From Klebsormidium nitens (lineage: Eukaryota; Streptophyta; Klebsormidiophyceae; Klebsormidiales; Klebsormidiaceae), in the NCBI GenBank assembly GCA_000708835.1, contig DF237084.1, positions 115,697 through 179,696 on the forward strand: a stretch of 64,000 bases of DNA, given 5' to 3'. Positions 1-11,027 of this stretch are shown here, one piece after another; position 1 is the first letter of the stretch; each line of letters opens with the position of its first letter. A program made the position numbers and the translations under genes. The notes under the pieces were generated by a model. That model made no database searches and had not been told where the DNA came from. It saw only the letters and a program-made list of their open reading frames with translations.

Positions 1-3000
1 GGGCTACTGGCGCTGGAGCAAGCAAGCATGGCGGCAGCGCAGCTGCAACAAGGTATGAAGTCATTTGGCGTTATGGTTGATGTAGCAGGAAGGATGCAAA
101 GAATGCGCGACCCAAACTGCTTCTGATCAAGGGCGCTGAGGCCTTGAAGCGAGGTTAGCCGTCGACGCAAAGGGTTTATTTGACCATCTGAAAAGCGCAT
201 CCTGTTGTATTCTTCTGAAAGTAAACTTGAAAGCGAGTCTGGTCGAAATTCAAACGCCGCTTGTCCCCTCACTGCGTTGAGATTCCTGACCGGTTTTCAG
301 AAGTCGACAATATGTAGTACCGCCTTTGTGAAAGGTGGCTCTTCTTCTTGTTGTTTTTGTCCTCAAACTGGTACACACGATTCTGCTCACCAGTGTACTA
401 TCTCCCTTCACTAACTCGGGATCGGGGATGTAAGATGTCTCTTCAATTTAGCAATAGTAAGCTCGAGCAATAGTAAGCTCCCGCACTAACACTAAAAACC
501 TAACCCACAAAATTACCCGCTCCGCACCCGAACCCACCTTAACCACCAGACTAACCCTACCCATCCCAGGCTGGTTAGTTTACTATTGCTAAAGCTTACT
601 AATGCTAAATTGAAGATTCCTGGATGTAAGGGGAATATCAGGTCTGAAAGCTCCTTCACTGAACTGATAATCCTAGTTTTAAACGCTTCTTACCGCAGAG
701 GCGAGCATCGGCGGCGCCAAGAGCGCCAACCGCTTCAAGGACCGCCTGCGTGAGCAGGGCGGCCTCGCCACCATCTGCCACCTGGCGGCCGCCTGCCAGG
801 CCGCCCTGCACGATGACGTCAGCGGCGGCTCCAGTGACGTCACCCGCGGGAACGATGACGTCAGCGGGAGGCCGGCGGCCATGCTGCTCCGGTGCCTGCG
901 GGTGCTGGAGCACGTGACGTACGTGAGTGAAGAGAATCAGCAGCATCTGTTGCAGCTTAGGATTTCGGAACGGGGGGGTGAGATACAAGACGAAAACGGG
1001 GGAAGGGAAGGAGGGGCGGACACGTGCGTGGACGTTGTGCTGGGGTGCATCGAGGCGCTAGGGTTGGGGGGGGAAGCCAGAAAGTTGGGGGGAAGCAAGA
1101 TATTAGGGAAGAGAAGCGAAGTTACGGAACTGAAGGGAAAAGCTGAGGGGAATACAGAGCGTTCAGGGAGCGGAGTCAAAGGAATGAAGAAGGAAACGCT
1201 GGGCAGTGAGCAGAATATCAAGGAATCGAAGCTGGTGGGGAGCGCAGGAGCGAGTTTGAGAACGGACAGCAAAAGAGACGGGGCTAAAACTGGGGAGCCG
1301 AAGAGGGAGGCCGAGGCAGGGGCAGCCAAGCCGCTGGGGAAGTGGCAAAGCGCAGCGAAAGTGAAGCGGGGGGGGAGCAGGACATTCCGAGAAGACGAGG
1401 TGATTCCAGACAGCGATGAAGAGAATGCGTCCGAAAAGGAGAGAAAGGATGCGGAGCCAGGCGTTTCGGGGCAAGGAGAGAAAGGGGAGAGCTCAGGGGG
1501 CGAACGCGTGGCAGGTGCGGAGAGCAGACACGTGGCGGAAGAGCGGAGTATAACGCGAAGAGCGTCTGGGAGGATTGCGAGGGTGGGTTCGGGCGTCCGA
1601 AAGTCTGAGGAAATGGAGGCGATGGACATTGTGCGAGAGAGCGGGGTCGAGTCTGCGGTAGGTTCGGGTGACGTCATGGAAACGTCGAGGGACGTCAGCA
1701 ACCGGAGGAGCGATACTGAAGAGAACCGGCCGCCGATTGTGCGGACTTTCAGCAGAAAGAAGCGGAAAGTGGACAACGGGGGAGTTGAAGAGATGGGGAA
1801 TGGAGGTGGGGGTTCGCAAGGGAATGGTGGAACTAGATCGAAGGGGGACACGGCGTCGCAAATCTCAGACCCGTTCGAATTCGTTGACGAGGAGACTGAG
1901 GGCTCGCAGCAGCTATCGAGTCAAAACAGCGGGCAGTTACGGGAGAAGCGGAAGTTTGCGGAGACAAGCGCGAAAAGGAAGGCCGGCCTAGATGCTCTGA
2001 GTCGAGGGGAAAGTCTAAATCTGCAAAGTAGCCAGGACAAAGGGGAGAATGAGAAGCTGGACAGGAGGTCGTCTTGGAACGGCAAAAGGAAGCTGGGAGC
2101 GAAAGCGGCTTCGCTTAAGAGCGAGCCTCTGGGTGCGTTTGACTTTGAGATTACGGAAGATGATGACGTTCCTGCTTTAGGTGCGGGGTTGGAAAAGCAC
2201 CGAAGAGCTGGAGATTTGAAAGTCAAGCAAGAGACGATCGGAAAACCCGCATTCGACTTCGACGAAGTTGACGAAAAGGCAGCCCCCTCGAGCCAAGCAG
2301 CAGAGCCCCTTAGGAGAGCGAGCAGTTCCGGACGCAGGTTAGCCCGGGTTAGGGAGGAGGTCAAGGCTAACCCAGCCCTAGAGCGGAAGAACTCTAGAGG
2401 AGTCCGGAACGAAGCGTCCGCCGGAACGCGAGCGAAGGAAGAGCCTGCCCTTCGAGAAAAGACGGCAGCGAGGGCGGCGTTTTCATTTAACCCGATTGCA
2501 GAGAAGCGGGAACGGAAGGGTTTGAACGCATCTAGGGGTTTCGACGCAAATGACGAACCGGATCTGGTTGAGATGAAAGAGAAAGTAAAGGGCCCAAGGC
2601 GAGACCTGCGCCAAGCACTGGACAAAGGGCTGGTGACGGAGTGCCTCGTGACCTCGGTAAAGGTGAGGGTTTTGCTTTTCCTGATATGCATTTCCTGCAG
2701 ATATGTTCGCACTTACCATCGGCTTGTTCAATTATGTCTGTCCGGGGCAGGTTTCTTTGGAATACTTCCAGCGTGCCTTCTGTTGGAGCATCGCCGGTCG
2801 CTGTCAATCGATGTCATCTCCGCTGTTTCTGCGAGATTATGTGCTATCAACAAAAGCATGATAATTCTGCTCTGGAAACTCACACACGTCTGTCACATGG
2901 CCCAGACCTCAGCCTTTCATCACGCATGCATCGCCTCCGCATGGTGCGATTGAATTGTTTCTTAACGCTCTCTGCTTTTGCAGGTGCTCATGAACCTGAC

Positions 3001-5677
3001 GAACGACAACGCGGACGGATGCCGGCAGATCGCGGCGGCGGGAGGCCTGCATTCAGTCGCGTCTCTTCTGGTCTCTCGCTGCCCGCCCCTTAGGACCGGA
3101 CATCGCGCTTCGGTTGCAAACGGAGACTCTACCGGAGGTAGTTTGGAAACCTTGGCGTCTGGTGAGGAAAAGGTACAGGGGAGAAACCTCAAGACGGGGG
3201 CCCGAAAGAACGGAAAGGGGAACGCGGGGGATGCTGACCGACAGCTGGCGCCGGAGTTGAGGTTCGAGGGGGGTTCCGAGGCGGCTCTGATTGGTGCGGC
3301 GCTTCCCAACACGACCCCGGAGGGGGGTGACGTCAGCAGCACGGCCCCGCGGAATGGGCGGGCCACGCAGGGGGCGGCGAAATTAAATGCTTCGGTTGAT
3401 GACGTCAGCAAACATGATGACGTCAGCATGGGCAGCGGGAACGGGGCGGGGCGAGAGATCGTAGCGATTGGGGAGGGGCCGTCCGAAGACCTGGACCTGG
3501 TGACGGTTGTGCTGGCGCTGCTGATCAATCTGGTGGAGAAAGACCGGAAAAACCGGGCCGCGCTGGCGGCTCTAGAGTTCCCCCGGGGAAGGGGGCAGGC
3601 TGGGGAACCTCTAGAGGGGGCGGGGATGGTCACGTTCCTGTGCGCGCTGTTTTTGAGCAAGAAGGGCGCGGGCGCCAAGGCGGAGTCGGTGGAGAACCAA
3701 ATGGCTGCTTTTGAGGTACGATATTCACACGTTCGTAAAAGGTTTTGGTTAGCATGGTCTAAAAGCTTAGAGAGGGCGCTGGACAGCGTTCCAGATCTGT
3801 GCCGGTTTGTGATGTAGAATGCGCGTCAGGTATTTGTAAGAGTGTACCAGGAATTAGATGCGGTTCACGCTACGGCTAGGGTGATTATTTTGCCGCGACG
3901 CTGCTAAGCAGAGTGCACGGACTCATCCATACTGAAATCAGTTCGCAACGCCGAATCCTCGAGCTGCCAGGTTTTGCATTAACTGAAGGACGTCCAAGAC
4001 CGGGAAAGCACTGTGTTGACGCAAAGAACCTTTCAAAAGTTATTCCGTCCCATAGCTTCTGTTTCCTTCGTTGCTTAGCTAGCACTTCTTCGACCCGCAG
4101 GCCACTTGGCATGGTTACCAAAAACCAAGGGTTCCGTTGCCTTATCGTTCCGGTTCCGCTCCTGCAGATGGATGACGAGACGCGCCTGCTCGAGGGGCAG
4201 CGCGAGGCGGAGGACATGATCGTGGAAGCGTATGCGGCGCTGCTCCTCGCGCTGCTCGCAAAGGATGAGTAAGTTACTTTTCGCGAATTTAAAAGGTATC
4301 CTTAAAGTCTTTCTGAGATTTCGTTTTCGAGCTCTTTTCAGTCTGTTTCTGGTGTTGTTTGGGTCTTTTCGGCGGGTTTAACTATTTTTGCGGATTTGTG
4401 GTCTGATCATTCGTTTACAGTTGACGGAGGGCTGCCGGGGCTCTCCAGGACTGAACTCACATGGGCGTTGAAAGCCCCCTCGGACCTTTACCTGGAAGTA
4501 TTTGCGGCGCTGCTCCTTGCGCTGCTCGCAAAAGAGATACTTAGAACCTCCCTGAAGTGCGACTCTCCGCCTAGTCGGCTGCCAATCGTTCTCAACAATA
4601 AACTCGCTGAGGAACATTCGCCCGAGCTCTTCGGCAAGCGGCCACTTCCTATTTCCTGGTTGCACAAGAGGAAGCACAAGTATGAGCGACAGGAAGCACA
4701 AGTCTGAGCTGTTTTGGCGCTTGAAAGCAAATCCAAGCTGAGACCATAAGGCTGGCGTCCGGATAATGACAAATCATGACATCAACCCTCCGTCCGTGCC
4801 TGGTCACGATTTGGGAACGAGAGGCCTTCACAACTAGTACCCGGTTACTCCCTGCGACTGTTGGGATAGTTCAGGGGTGTGTGGTGACTTAGAAAGCCGA
4901 ACGTGTCGAATCCGCCTTGTTGTCCCTGCTGCTTATCGAAGTTGTGATTAGAGACGGCTTCTTGTGGCACGTGCAGTTTAAGGGCGAGGACGACAGTCGC
5001 GGAGAGCCTGCCAGAAGGCGACGCATCGTCTCTGGTGCCTGTTCTCGAACGATTCATGGTGAGACCCGCTCCGTTTCTGTTTCAATCGGTTGTGGAAAGC
5101 GCTGTTTTACGTTCATCGAAGGTTTCGGCTCCAAGCTTGGGGAAACGCCCTTGTAGACGAGTGCAGCAAGTAAAGTCTAGCGGCCCGGCCGTGTCATCCT
5201 TCGACGATTTGAAGCTATGCAGATTCAACGTTCCTTTTGCTATGTGCCGTCTGACTCCATCAGGTCGACGCAATACTTTTCGGGACCAAGACAATAGGCC
5301 TTTCGGTCTAAAAGTTCTGCAATGCGCATCTTCCCTCCGGCAGTGCTCTTGACGTGCACGTCTCCGGCAAGCTCGTGATTACAAGTAGCCAGGATCTGTC
5401 CATAGGAAGCATCTCCCCTCAGCGCCTCCTGAGTCGAACCATTCAGTCCTGCAATTTTTCAAGTTAGAGGGGTCATTGAACTCATTCACCACTTTGACGG
5501 CTCGTCGATGTTGGTCTTCAATTTAAAAGACTCTTCACAGATAAGATATCAATCGCACATCTCTTTTGACTAGTGCAGAACTTCCACCTGCGCATGAACT
5601 CGATTACAAGGGAGGCCCACGAGGCGTTGCTGGACCTTATCGGGTCCTGTAAGCAACAAGAGAGACCGCCCGCCTAA
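1..5677 (+). CDS. WAPL: WAPL (wings apart-like) cohesin-release factor, 3' part
   Basis: The exons I infer are <1-52, 699-2662, 2984-3715, 4168-4268, 4977-5058 and 5579-5677, all phase-consistent; about 1009 residues are visible and the 5' end lies outside the window. WAPL opens the cohesin ring and removes it from chromosomes in the nucleus. The evidence is block-by-block similarity to plant WAPL helical repeats: LLALEQ near the edge, NRFKDRLREQGGL (exon 2 start), LMNLTNDN followed by CRQIAAAGGL (exon 3), LALLINLVEKDRKNRAAL, EAEDMIVEAYAALLLALL (exon 4), LVPVLERFM (exon 5) and NFHLRMNSITREAHEAL (last exon). A disordered, Lys/Glu-rich region of about 580 residues (roughly 970-2600) interrupts the helical domain. 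It contains DPFEF, AFDFE, AFDFD and AFSFN motifs like the single DPFAFDE motif of plant WAPL. Exon 2 and exon 3 carry in-frame DDVS tracts encoded by repeated TGACGTCAGC. Identity is secure; the exact acceptor at 699 or 701 is less so. Confidence 0.88.
435..621. mobile_element. MITE in WAPL intron, 9-bp target duplication
   Basis: The element is 187 bp with roughly 45-bp terminal inverted repeats, each containing CTTCAATTTAGC and AGTAAGCT. It is flanked by perfect 9-bp direct repeats, GGATGTAAG at 426-434 and 622-630. A 9-bp duplication is typical of Mutator-like (MULE) elements. It has no coding capacity. Its C-rich core, with ACCCGCTCCGCACCC, is shared with the elements at 6888 and about 27222. 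It sits in the intron between the first two visible WAPL exons. Confidence 0.85.
4483..4535 (+). repeat. Duplicated copy of a WAPL exon 3' edge
   Basis: About 50 bp copies 4214-4266, the end of the WAPL exon 4168-4268, about 270 bp downstream inside the following intron. The copy still reads DLYLEVFAALLLALLAK against DMIVEAYAALLLALLAK in the real exon. The peptide changes are mostly conservative, but the GTAAGT donor is not kept. It is probably a decayed exon copy; an alternative exon is possible. Confidence 0.7.
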
Positions 5678-6566
5678 GGCTTGCGCAGATCAGAATATTG
5701 ATGATGAGCGACCACTGGCCGTGCCTCTTGCACAGAGCTCGAGACTGCAGTGCTTTGCTACAGCAGGCTGTCTTATCTGCGCTTTATCAAAAGTGGAATG
5801 TCCAGCCGAGATATCGACAGTCGTCTGATGACTTTGCCTGTCCTACTATCCGAATTCAGGAGTTTGCTTTGCGTCCACAGCAAGTGGGAATGACGTCAGA
5901 CATGTCCGACTGTACGAGCGGGCGCCAACATTGTGGTTGCCAGGTCTTTGATGTGGCCGGCCATGATGTTTCAGAAAGTAGCCGTCGGTTTCTGTCGATC
6001 GACGTTTTGCAATAAGATGCATGCGTTAGGTTCATTGGATTCGAGCATCCATTTCATTCATATAAAATGCTGTCTCATGCTCCCATAATTGTAAAATAAG
6101 ACGCAAGATTCCTTGATGTTGGGCGGATGCCTCTCGACTATATGCCTAATGCTTCGCGATTATTGCGTATAGATTAAGAATTGGCATAAATGAGCTTCTA
6201 ATTGTTGTCACCATTGCCGCCTATAGGCACTGCGTATAGATCTTCATATGGTGGAGTCACAAGTTACGGAATTGAGAGATCCAACTAGACGCGGTTCTCC
6301 GATCCCGCGGTCGGAGAAGAAGATTTGTGACTGATTGGGACGAGATTGAACGTCGGGAAACCTTACAATGAAGTTGCGCAGGATGCAATCCCTCGCCAAA
6401 CTACAGACTTGAAACACGCCGGAAGCTTAGAGGCCTCTCTAATATTAAAACCAGTCAACGTTCCTACAAGCGACCCACTTAACGTTATCAGACAGTATGT
6501 ATTGGCAGCAGGGTGCACGTCGTTGTCTCACCAACCTTGTAAAGGGCTTTCAATTGCCTCCTCTTG
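5678..6566. other. Convergent intergenic region
   Basis: This lies between the 3' ends of WAPL (+) and the F-box-like gene (-). It should hold the 3' UTRs of both. A TGACGTCA palindrome lies at 5891-5898. The open frames here show no family similarity and no consistent splice sites, so I see no gene. Confidence 0.5.
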
Positions 6567-7861
6567 TCATGGAATAGCCTTTTCCCTGTGCCAATCTCGG
6601 GTCCTCAAAGGTGCCTTGTCGATCAGACCCATCTGCGAAGCACGCATTAGAGGTAGAAATCGAGGTCCTCATACTCACCGGGTACTTGACGGCGTCATAA
6701 TGAGGGGAGACTGTCTCGTGGGCCACAGCGAGCCCGACTTCCACAGCAAAACCTTGCACCTCGCCGCACGGCGGATCCCAAGATAGTAATGTCGCCACAC
6801 GCTCGAGCGAGTCTCCAGCCACTGCACCGGTGTTTGGATTCCTGTAATAACAACTCAAGCGCATCACCGCATGGACGAACCGCAAGGATACCGGTAACTC
6901 TCGTGTGACCTAACGGGCGTGTGACCTAAGCTACGAGCTACCCGGGTACTTCAAACAAAAACAAACCTAACCTAGATAATCACCCGCTCCGCACCCCAAC
7001 CACCATACCAACCCCACCCGTCCCCCGGGTGCCCATCTTAGGTCACATGGCTTTTAGGTGACACGAGAGTTATCGGAGTACCGCAAGGCCCTACCAGACG
7101 CGTCCTTCACATTTGTGGAAGCTTCGCCGCGCAGATGGTATGGCAGCCCTTCCTCCTGAGTGCTCGAAACCATGAGCATCGGGTCGACGCCTTGGTCTTT
7201 CATGGTCACGGGCTCCCCGTCCAGCAGGATCTGCACCTTTCCATCCGCCTTGCGCATCAGCTTCCAGGAGAGGGCCACAACGTCATGCTGACGCAGCTTG
7301 AACCGCTCCGGGACCGTTTCGTCGAAGTGCTTCTCGTGAGGGTTTCTATCGACCATTTTTACTGCATAACTAAACAGCTTTTCTTCGGTCGCCTTGGAAC
7401 TTTGAGTCCAGCTCGCTGCAATCCGCCGAACAAGATAAGTATCCCTCTCCCTTGACATACACATCCATCAGCATGACGTAATCCGAAAGTTGCTTCGTCT
7501 TCAGCCACAGTGGAATTGAAACACATGGCCAAACGCATACCCATGGCCATGCGCAGCTCAGCGTTGAGCTCCATGCTTGCTTCCCCAGCCAAAGGCACCT
7601 TTTTGGCGCCAGCTTCACAAACAGGTCCTTGTAAGTAGTGCCGGCAAACTTTTCTGTGCTTGCACCATAGAATCTGCAGACCAGGTCTCGTGCTGGAGAC
7701 GTCTTCAGAGAGGGGCATGCAAGCTCGCACCAGTCTTTCCAGACAAAGCTTTTTTTCACCAGTCCGTTGAGCGTTTTCGAAACCGCTGTCAGCTTGCAAG
7801 CTGAGTCCGGTGTAAGGAAACCCAACAGATGGTCGAAAAGATGCGCTTGAAGAGCCTCCAT
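6567..7861 (-). CDS. F-box-like protein, four exons
   Basis: The model, on the minus strand, is 7861-7461, 7369-7082, 6841-6679 and 6632-6567, about 305 residues. The ATG at 7861 opens an F-box-like helix set (LFDHLLGFLTPDSACKLTAV, then NGLVKKSFVWKDWCEL). F-box proteins recruit substrates to SCF ubiquitin ligases. The C-terminal part has the LSDYVMLMDV and VVALSWKLMRKADGKV segments that resemble a plant F-box family with a substrate domain of unknown fold. The first intron (7460-7370, GTATGT to TTTAG) is chosen because it restores phase, but the tryptophan-rich stretch before it (about 7600-7500) is odd and may hide another small intron. The second intron is mostly a MITE. The third has a clean GTGAGT donor at 6678. 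Function beyond F-box-like is not claimed. Confidence 0.6.
6888..7079. mobile_element. MITE forming most of an F-box-gene intron
   Basis: The element is 192 bp with terminal inverted repeats of about 40 bp (TAACTCTCGTGT and GTGACCTAA in each arm). It is flanked by perfect 9-bp duplications, ACCGCAAGG at 6879-6887 and 7080-7088. The core CACCCGCTCCGCACCC matches the element at 435, although the terminal repeats differ in sequence. It occupies 192 of the 240 bases of the intron 6842-7081. The intron's donor GT (7081-7080, minus strand) lies inside the target duplication. Confidence 0.87.
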
Positions 7862-8326
7862 CTTGAGAGCGTGAGTTGCGAAAGAGAAAGTTTGTTCACC
7901 CAGACTCTCTCAGCAGGCTTTGAGAAGATGAGCTCAGCCACGCGCCGCGCCGCGACAGAGGCCAAGATGTGACGATTTTGTGACGATTTTGTCGTCATCA
8001 TCGTCATCATCCGTGCAGAGACCTGTGGTATGCAGGTCGAAGTACTAGTCTCATATCAATTCTCGTGCTGCCGCGCGGCCGCGTGCGGTGTGATCTGATA
8101 ATCTGACGTCTTAGAGAGGTTCTGAAAGGGTTTTGAAGGCAACGGAGTCGCGGCCGCGGTCGGCCGCGGTCTTCGATACCGTCGGATTCCCTTCGAGGCT
8201 TTGAGAGACAAACAAAAAGAAGATGGCTTGGCGCTACAAAAAATTTGCAACATAAAACAGAAGTCCTTTCACGTTCTTAGTCCAGCGATCGCTAGAGTTG
8301 AAGAGCTTGTGAATCTAGCGGGGGAG
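7862..8326. promoter_or_regulatory. Divergent promoter region between two F-box-type genes
   Basis: These 465 bases separate the start codons of two divergent genes, so they should contain both promoters and 5' UTRs. Visible features are a GTCATC-rich microsatellite near 7980-8010 and two tandem copies of CGGCCGCGGT at 8151-8170. No clear TATA box is seen. The open frame of the downstream gene extends upstream to 8201 but has no earlier ATG in frame. Confidence 0.5.
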
Positions 8327-9709
8327 ATGGCGAAGACCAGAAGAACAAGGAAGAAGCGCGGAGAAACTTCGAAACCGTCTCCTATACAATGTCTCCCATC
8401 GGAAGTTCTCACTCTGATCTTGACAAAGGCCCGTTTCAACCTCAAGGAGCTGCTGCAGATTGCGACAATAGGCAAAGCATTCCGAGAGGCAGTCAGAGGA
8501 GTTACTGATGCGAAGATGGATATTGACTGCATGACTTGCGCAAGCAGTGAGGATTGCGAACCAACCAAAGCGTATGCTCGCTTCCTCGTGCATTCTCAGA
8601 TCAAAGCACTGCAACTCAAGATTGAAGGCCGCACGTGTAAGAAGTGCAGGAACTTAGGACACAGCATTCATCCATCCAGATTCTTTCCAAGTAAATGGAT
8701 CAAGTCTTTGAAGGACAGTCTCGAATCATTCTCCTTTCAGGACCCGCATGCCATCAAGATTGGGCCCGGGTTTAGCGTAGATTATGACGACGATGAGCTC
8801 ACTTTCACTGATCTGATGTTAGACTCTTTATCTGCTTGTGGCAACCTGAACCGGCTACAACTGAGCACTCGGAGAATTGTCCGCTCTCGAAGATGCTGGG
8901 GAAAGTTTTCGGTTCCTAGCAACCTGCAAGAGTTGAAGCTTCATAATTGCTTTGGAAGTGAGTTTCTGGAGGTGCTGAAGACGTGTAGCTTGCCTGGAGT
9001 GTGTCCCCTTCTGAAGGAACTCTTCTTAGCCGGAGGAATGGAAGGAGAGCTATGCTTGGATTTCGGGCCTCTGGAGGTCCTGAACCTCCGCTTAGCTTCT
9101 CGTGCAGAGCCGTTAAGCATCACCTTTAGATCGACACCAAATTTGCAGCACCTATCAATCTTCTACGAGAAGGATTTCTGGTTTCGCCATAACCTGGAAG
9201 ATAGACCTAGCCTACTCGTCGAGCGGGACTTTGTTTCACTGACAGTTGTCGAGCTGAGAAACGTTTCCTGGGAGCAAACAATCCTTCTGCTAAGACGCTG
9301 CCCCAACTTGAGAATTCTCAAAGTAGATCAGTGGCTGCAAGGACCGACAGATCTGGCAACTATCTTCCAGCAGCTGGCGACGTCAAACCCTGTTCTGGAG
9401 TCACTCCAAATCGAGACAGCATGGCTGCCCCAAAGTGAGCTGGTAGAGCAAAGACCTCGGTTGACGTATCTCCGAGATCTTCGAATCAGCAGACTCGAGA
9501 TTTTCAACCTCCTGGAAGCCGCGGAGAGTCTGGAAGACCTTCTTCCGAGCTGTCCACTCCTCAAACTGGTTACAATTGAGGTCTTTACCTCTTTAGATTC
9601 AGATAACAAAGCGGAAACGGACGGCCTGATAGAGTCCATGAACAGCTTCTTTGTATTGCAGAGGGAGTTTCCAGAAGTGGTGTTCCAGCTTGAGAAGATC
9701 GATTGCTGA
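8327..9709 (+). CDS. F-box/LRR-like protein, single exon
   Basis: This is an uninterrupted 460-residue frame. The ATG at 8327 is the first in-frame ATG. After a basic N-terminus (KTRRTRKKRG), residues about 20-60 look like an F-box (IQCLPSEVLTLILTKA, then LLQIATIGKAFREAV). A CxxC pair (CKKC) lies near residue 105. From about residue 165 onward there are irregular leucine-rich repeats (NLQELKLHNC, PLLKELFLAG, PLEVLNLRLAS, NLQHLSIFYE, SLTVVELRNVSW, NLRILKVDQW, PLLKLVTIEV). This is the layout of plant and fungal F-box/LRR adaptors of SCF E3 ligases. The lack of introns in an intron-rich neighbourhood suggests a recent duplicate or retrocopy, as is common for F-box genes. Confidence 0.75.
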   Translation: MAKTRRTRKKRGETSKPSPIQCLPSEVLTLILTKARFNLKELLQIATIGKAFREAVRGVTDAKMDIDCMTCASSEDCEPTKAYARFLVHSQIKALQLKIEGRTCKKCRNLGHSIHPSRFFPSKWIKSLKDSLESFSFQDPHAIKIGPGFSVDYDDDELTFTDLMLDSLSACGNLNRLQLSTRRIVRSRRCWGKFSVPSNLQELKLHNCFGSEFLEVLKTCSLPGVCPLLKELFLAGGMEGELCLDFGPLEVLNLRLASRAEPLSITFRSTPNLQHLSIFYEKDFWFRHNLEDRPSLLVERDFVSLTVVELRNVSWEQTILLLRRCPNLRILKVDQWLQGPTDLATIFQQLATSNPVLESLQIETAWLPQSELVEQRPRLTYLRDLRISRLEIFNLLEAAESLEDLLPSCPLLKLVTIEVFTSLDSDNKAETDGLIESMNSFFVLQREFPEVVFQLEKIDC

Positions 9710-11027
9710 CAGATCTGGCCCTGAAGTCAATCTCTGCGCACAGTGATGACTCTGGACACTTTGTAAAATGTAGACCTGCAAAGACTCCACAGCCGCCGTC
9801 TTCGAAGCTTGAAAGTCTCAGTTATCAGATTGGAAGTTTCTTCCTTGTCAACTCTGCAACCTTAGCCACCCGCGTTGGCGAGTTTGTCTCTACATGTGGC
9901 ATACACTTCTGTATTTGTTTTGGCTGTGCTGAGAATGAATCAAAGTATACAATGCACAGCTATTTCGAAATATCAGCGGACCAAATGATGGAGTTCATTT
10001 GGGACAAACGAACTCCATGATGCATGCCTTAGCGGCCGCCGGGCCGGTGTATCTGCTCAGATGGGGCACGGTAGGAATGTCCAGCAACGTGACTCGTTCG
10101 AAAGGCCGATTGTGCAATTGATGCCGCAACTTCTTCGAGCCGGTTCCAAACCACAACTTATTGTAAATGAGTTGCATCGACCAACTAAGAGGTGCTTCGG
10201 GCCAGCTTTTGCTTAAGTGGCAGGTGTTACGAAATGATCATTGAGAGTGAGTTGGCTTCAATTTAGCACATGCGCGTTCCACCACAGCGCATGGCATCAT
10301 TCAGACAGCTAGCCGGCCCGTCGAACTTTGCTATCAGCTGGGTGGCGATGCATCAGCTACCTCATGATCGCCATCAAAAACCATCATCGGATCTCTAGCT
10401 GCATGTACGTACCACATGGACTAAGCTACTGTAGAGACTAGCAACCGTGTTTTTCGCGTGGCATTTACACAAATGGTTAGGCTCGAGCTAATATGAAGCT
10501 CCTTTCTCAAGTTTTATTCACGTGACGCGTCTTGCATGGCTACAATTAACAGATTGCAACACATTGGCCGGCCGACTTGGCTAAGTCAAAATGCGACTTT
10601 TTTTACGTCTCGCGACTAATTATTGAGTTGCGGCTTTGATGAAGTAGATTTGATTGTTCATGCATGATGGGCATGATCTACACAACACGGCTCACATACA
10701 ACTTGGACCATCAAGTTTTGTAAGGATGTTTGCCTCGATCCTCCGAGTAGAGCTCAATAAACATTTGCGTCGAAAATGAAAAGCAGACTCTGGAATCTAG
10801 GTGTACTTCATACTAGTCAATCCGCGTGCACCTTCAGCGTAGGACGTGGCACTGGTCATTCCAGTTTCCACATCCGCAAGCCTGTTTTATCTCCAATCTA
10901 TTTACAAATGATTGCGCGTCAACTTCGCGAGCAACTTCATTTCTGCTCTACCTTATCCACCTGACCAAAAGGCCGACCGACCCATCTGATTGTAAGCATG
11001 TGCGAGCCCGTACAACCGTGACAGTGC
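9710..11027. other. Intergenic region
   Basis: No gene can be supported here. It holds the 3' flanks of the F-box/LRR gene (+) and the hydrolase gene (-). An imperfect hairpin at about 9989-10019 (ATGGAGTTCATTT against AAACGAACTCCAT, five-base loop) is the only clear structure. The open frames in it have no recognisable similarity. Confidence 0.45.

Noticed and set aside
937-1851. Long minus-strand frame of 304 codons opposite WAPL
   Set aside because: It is the antisense shadow of the WAPL disordered exon, with Ser/Pro/Leu-rich composition expected from reversed Lys/Glu/Gly codons, and no family match.
1921-2712. Minus-strand frame of 263 codons opposite WAPL
   Set aside because: Same reason: antisense of a low-complexity exon.
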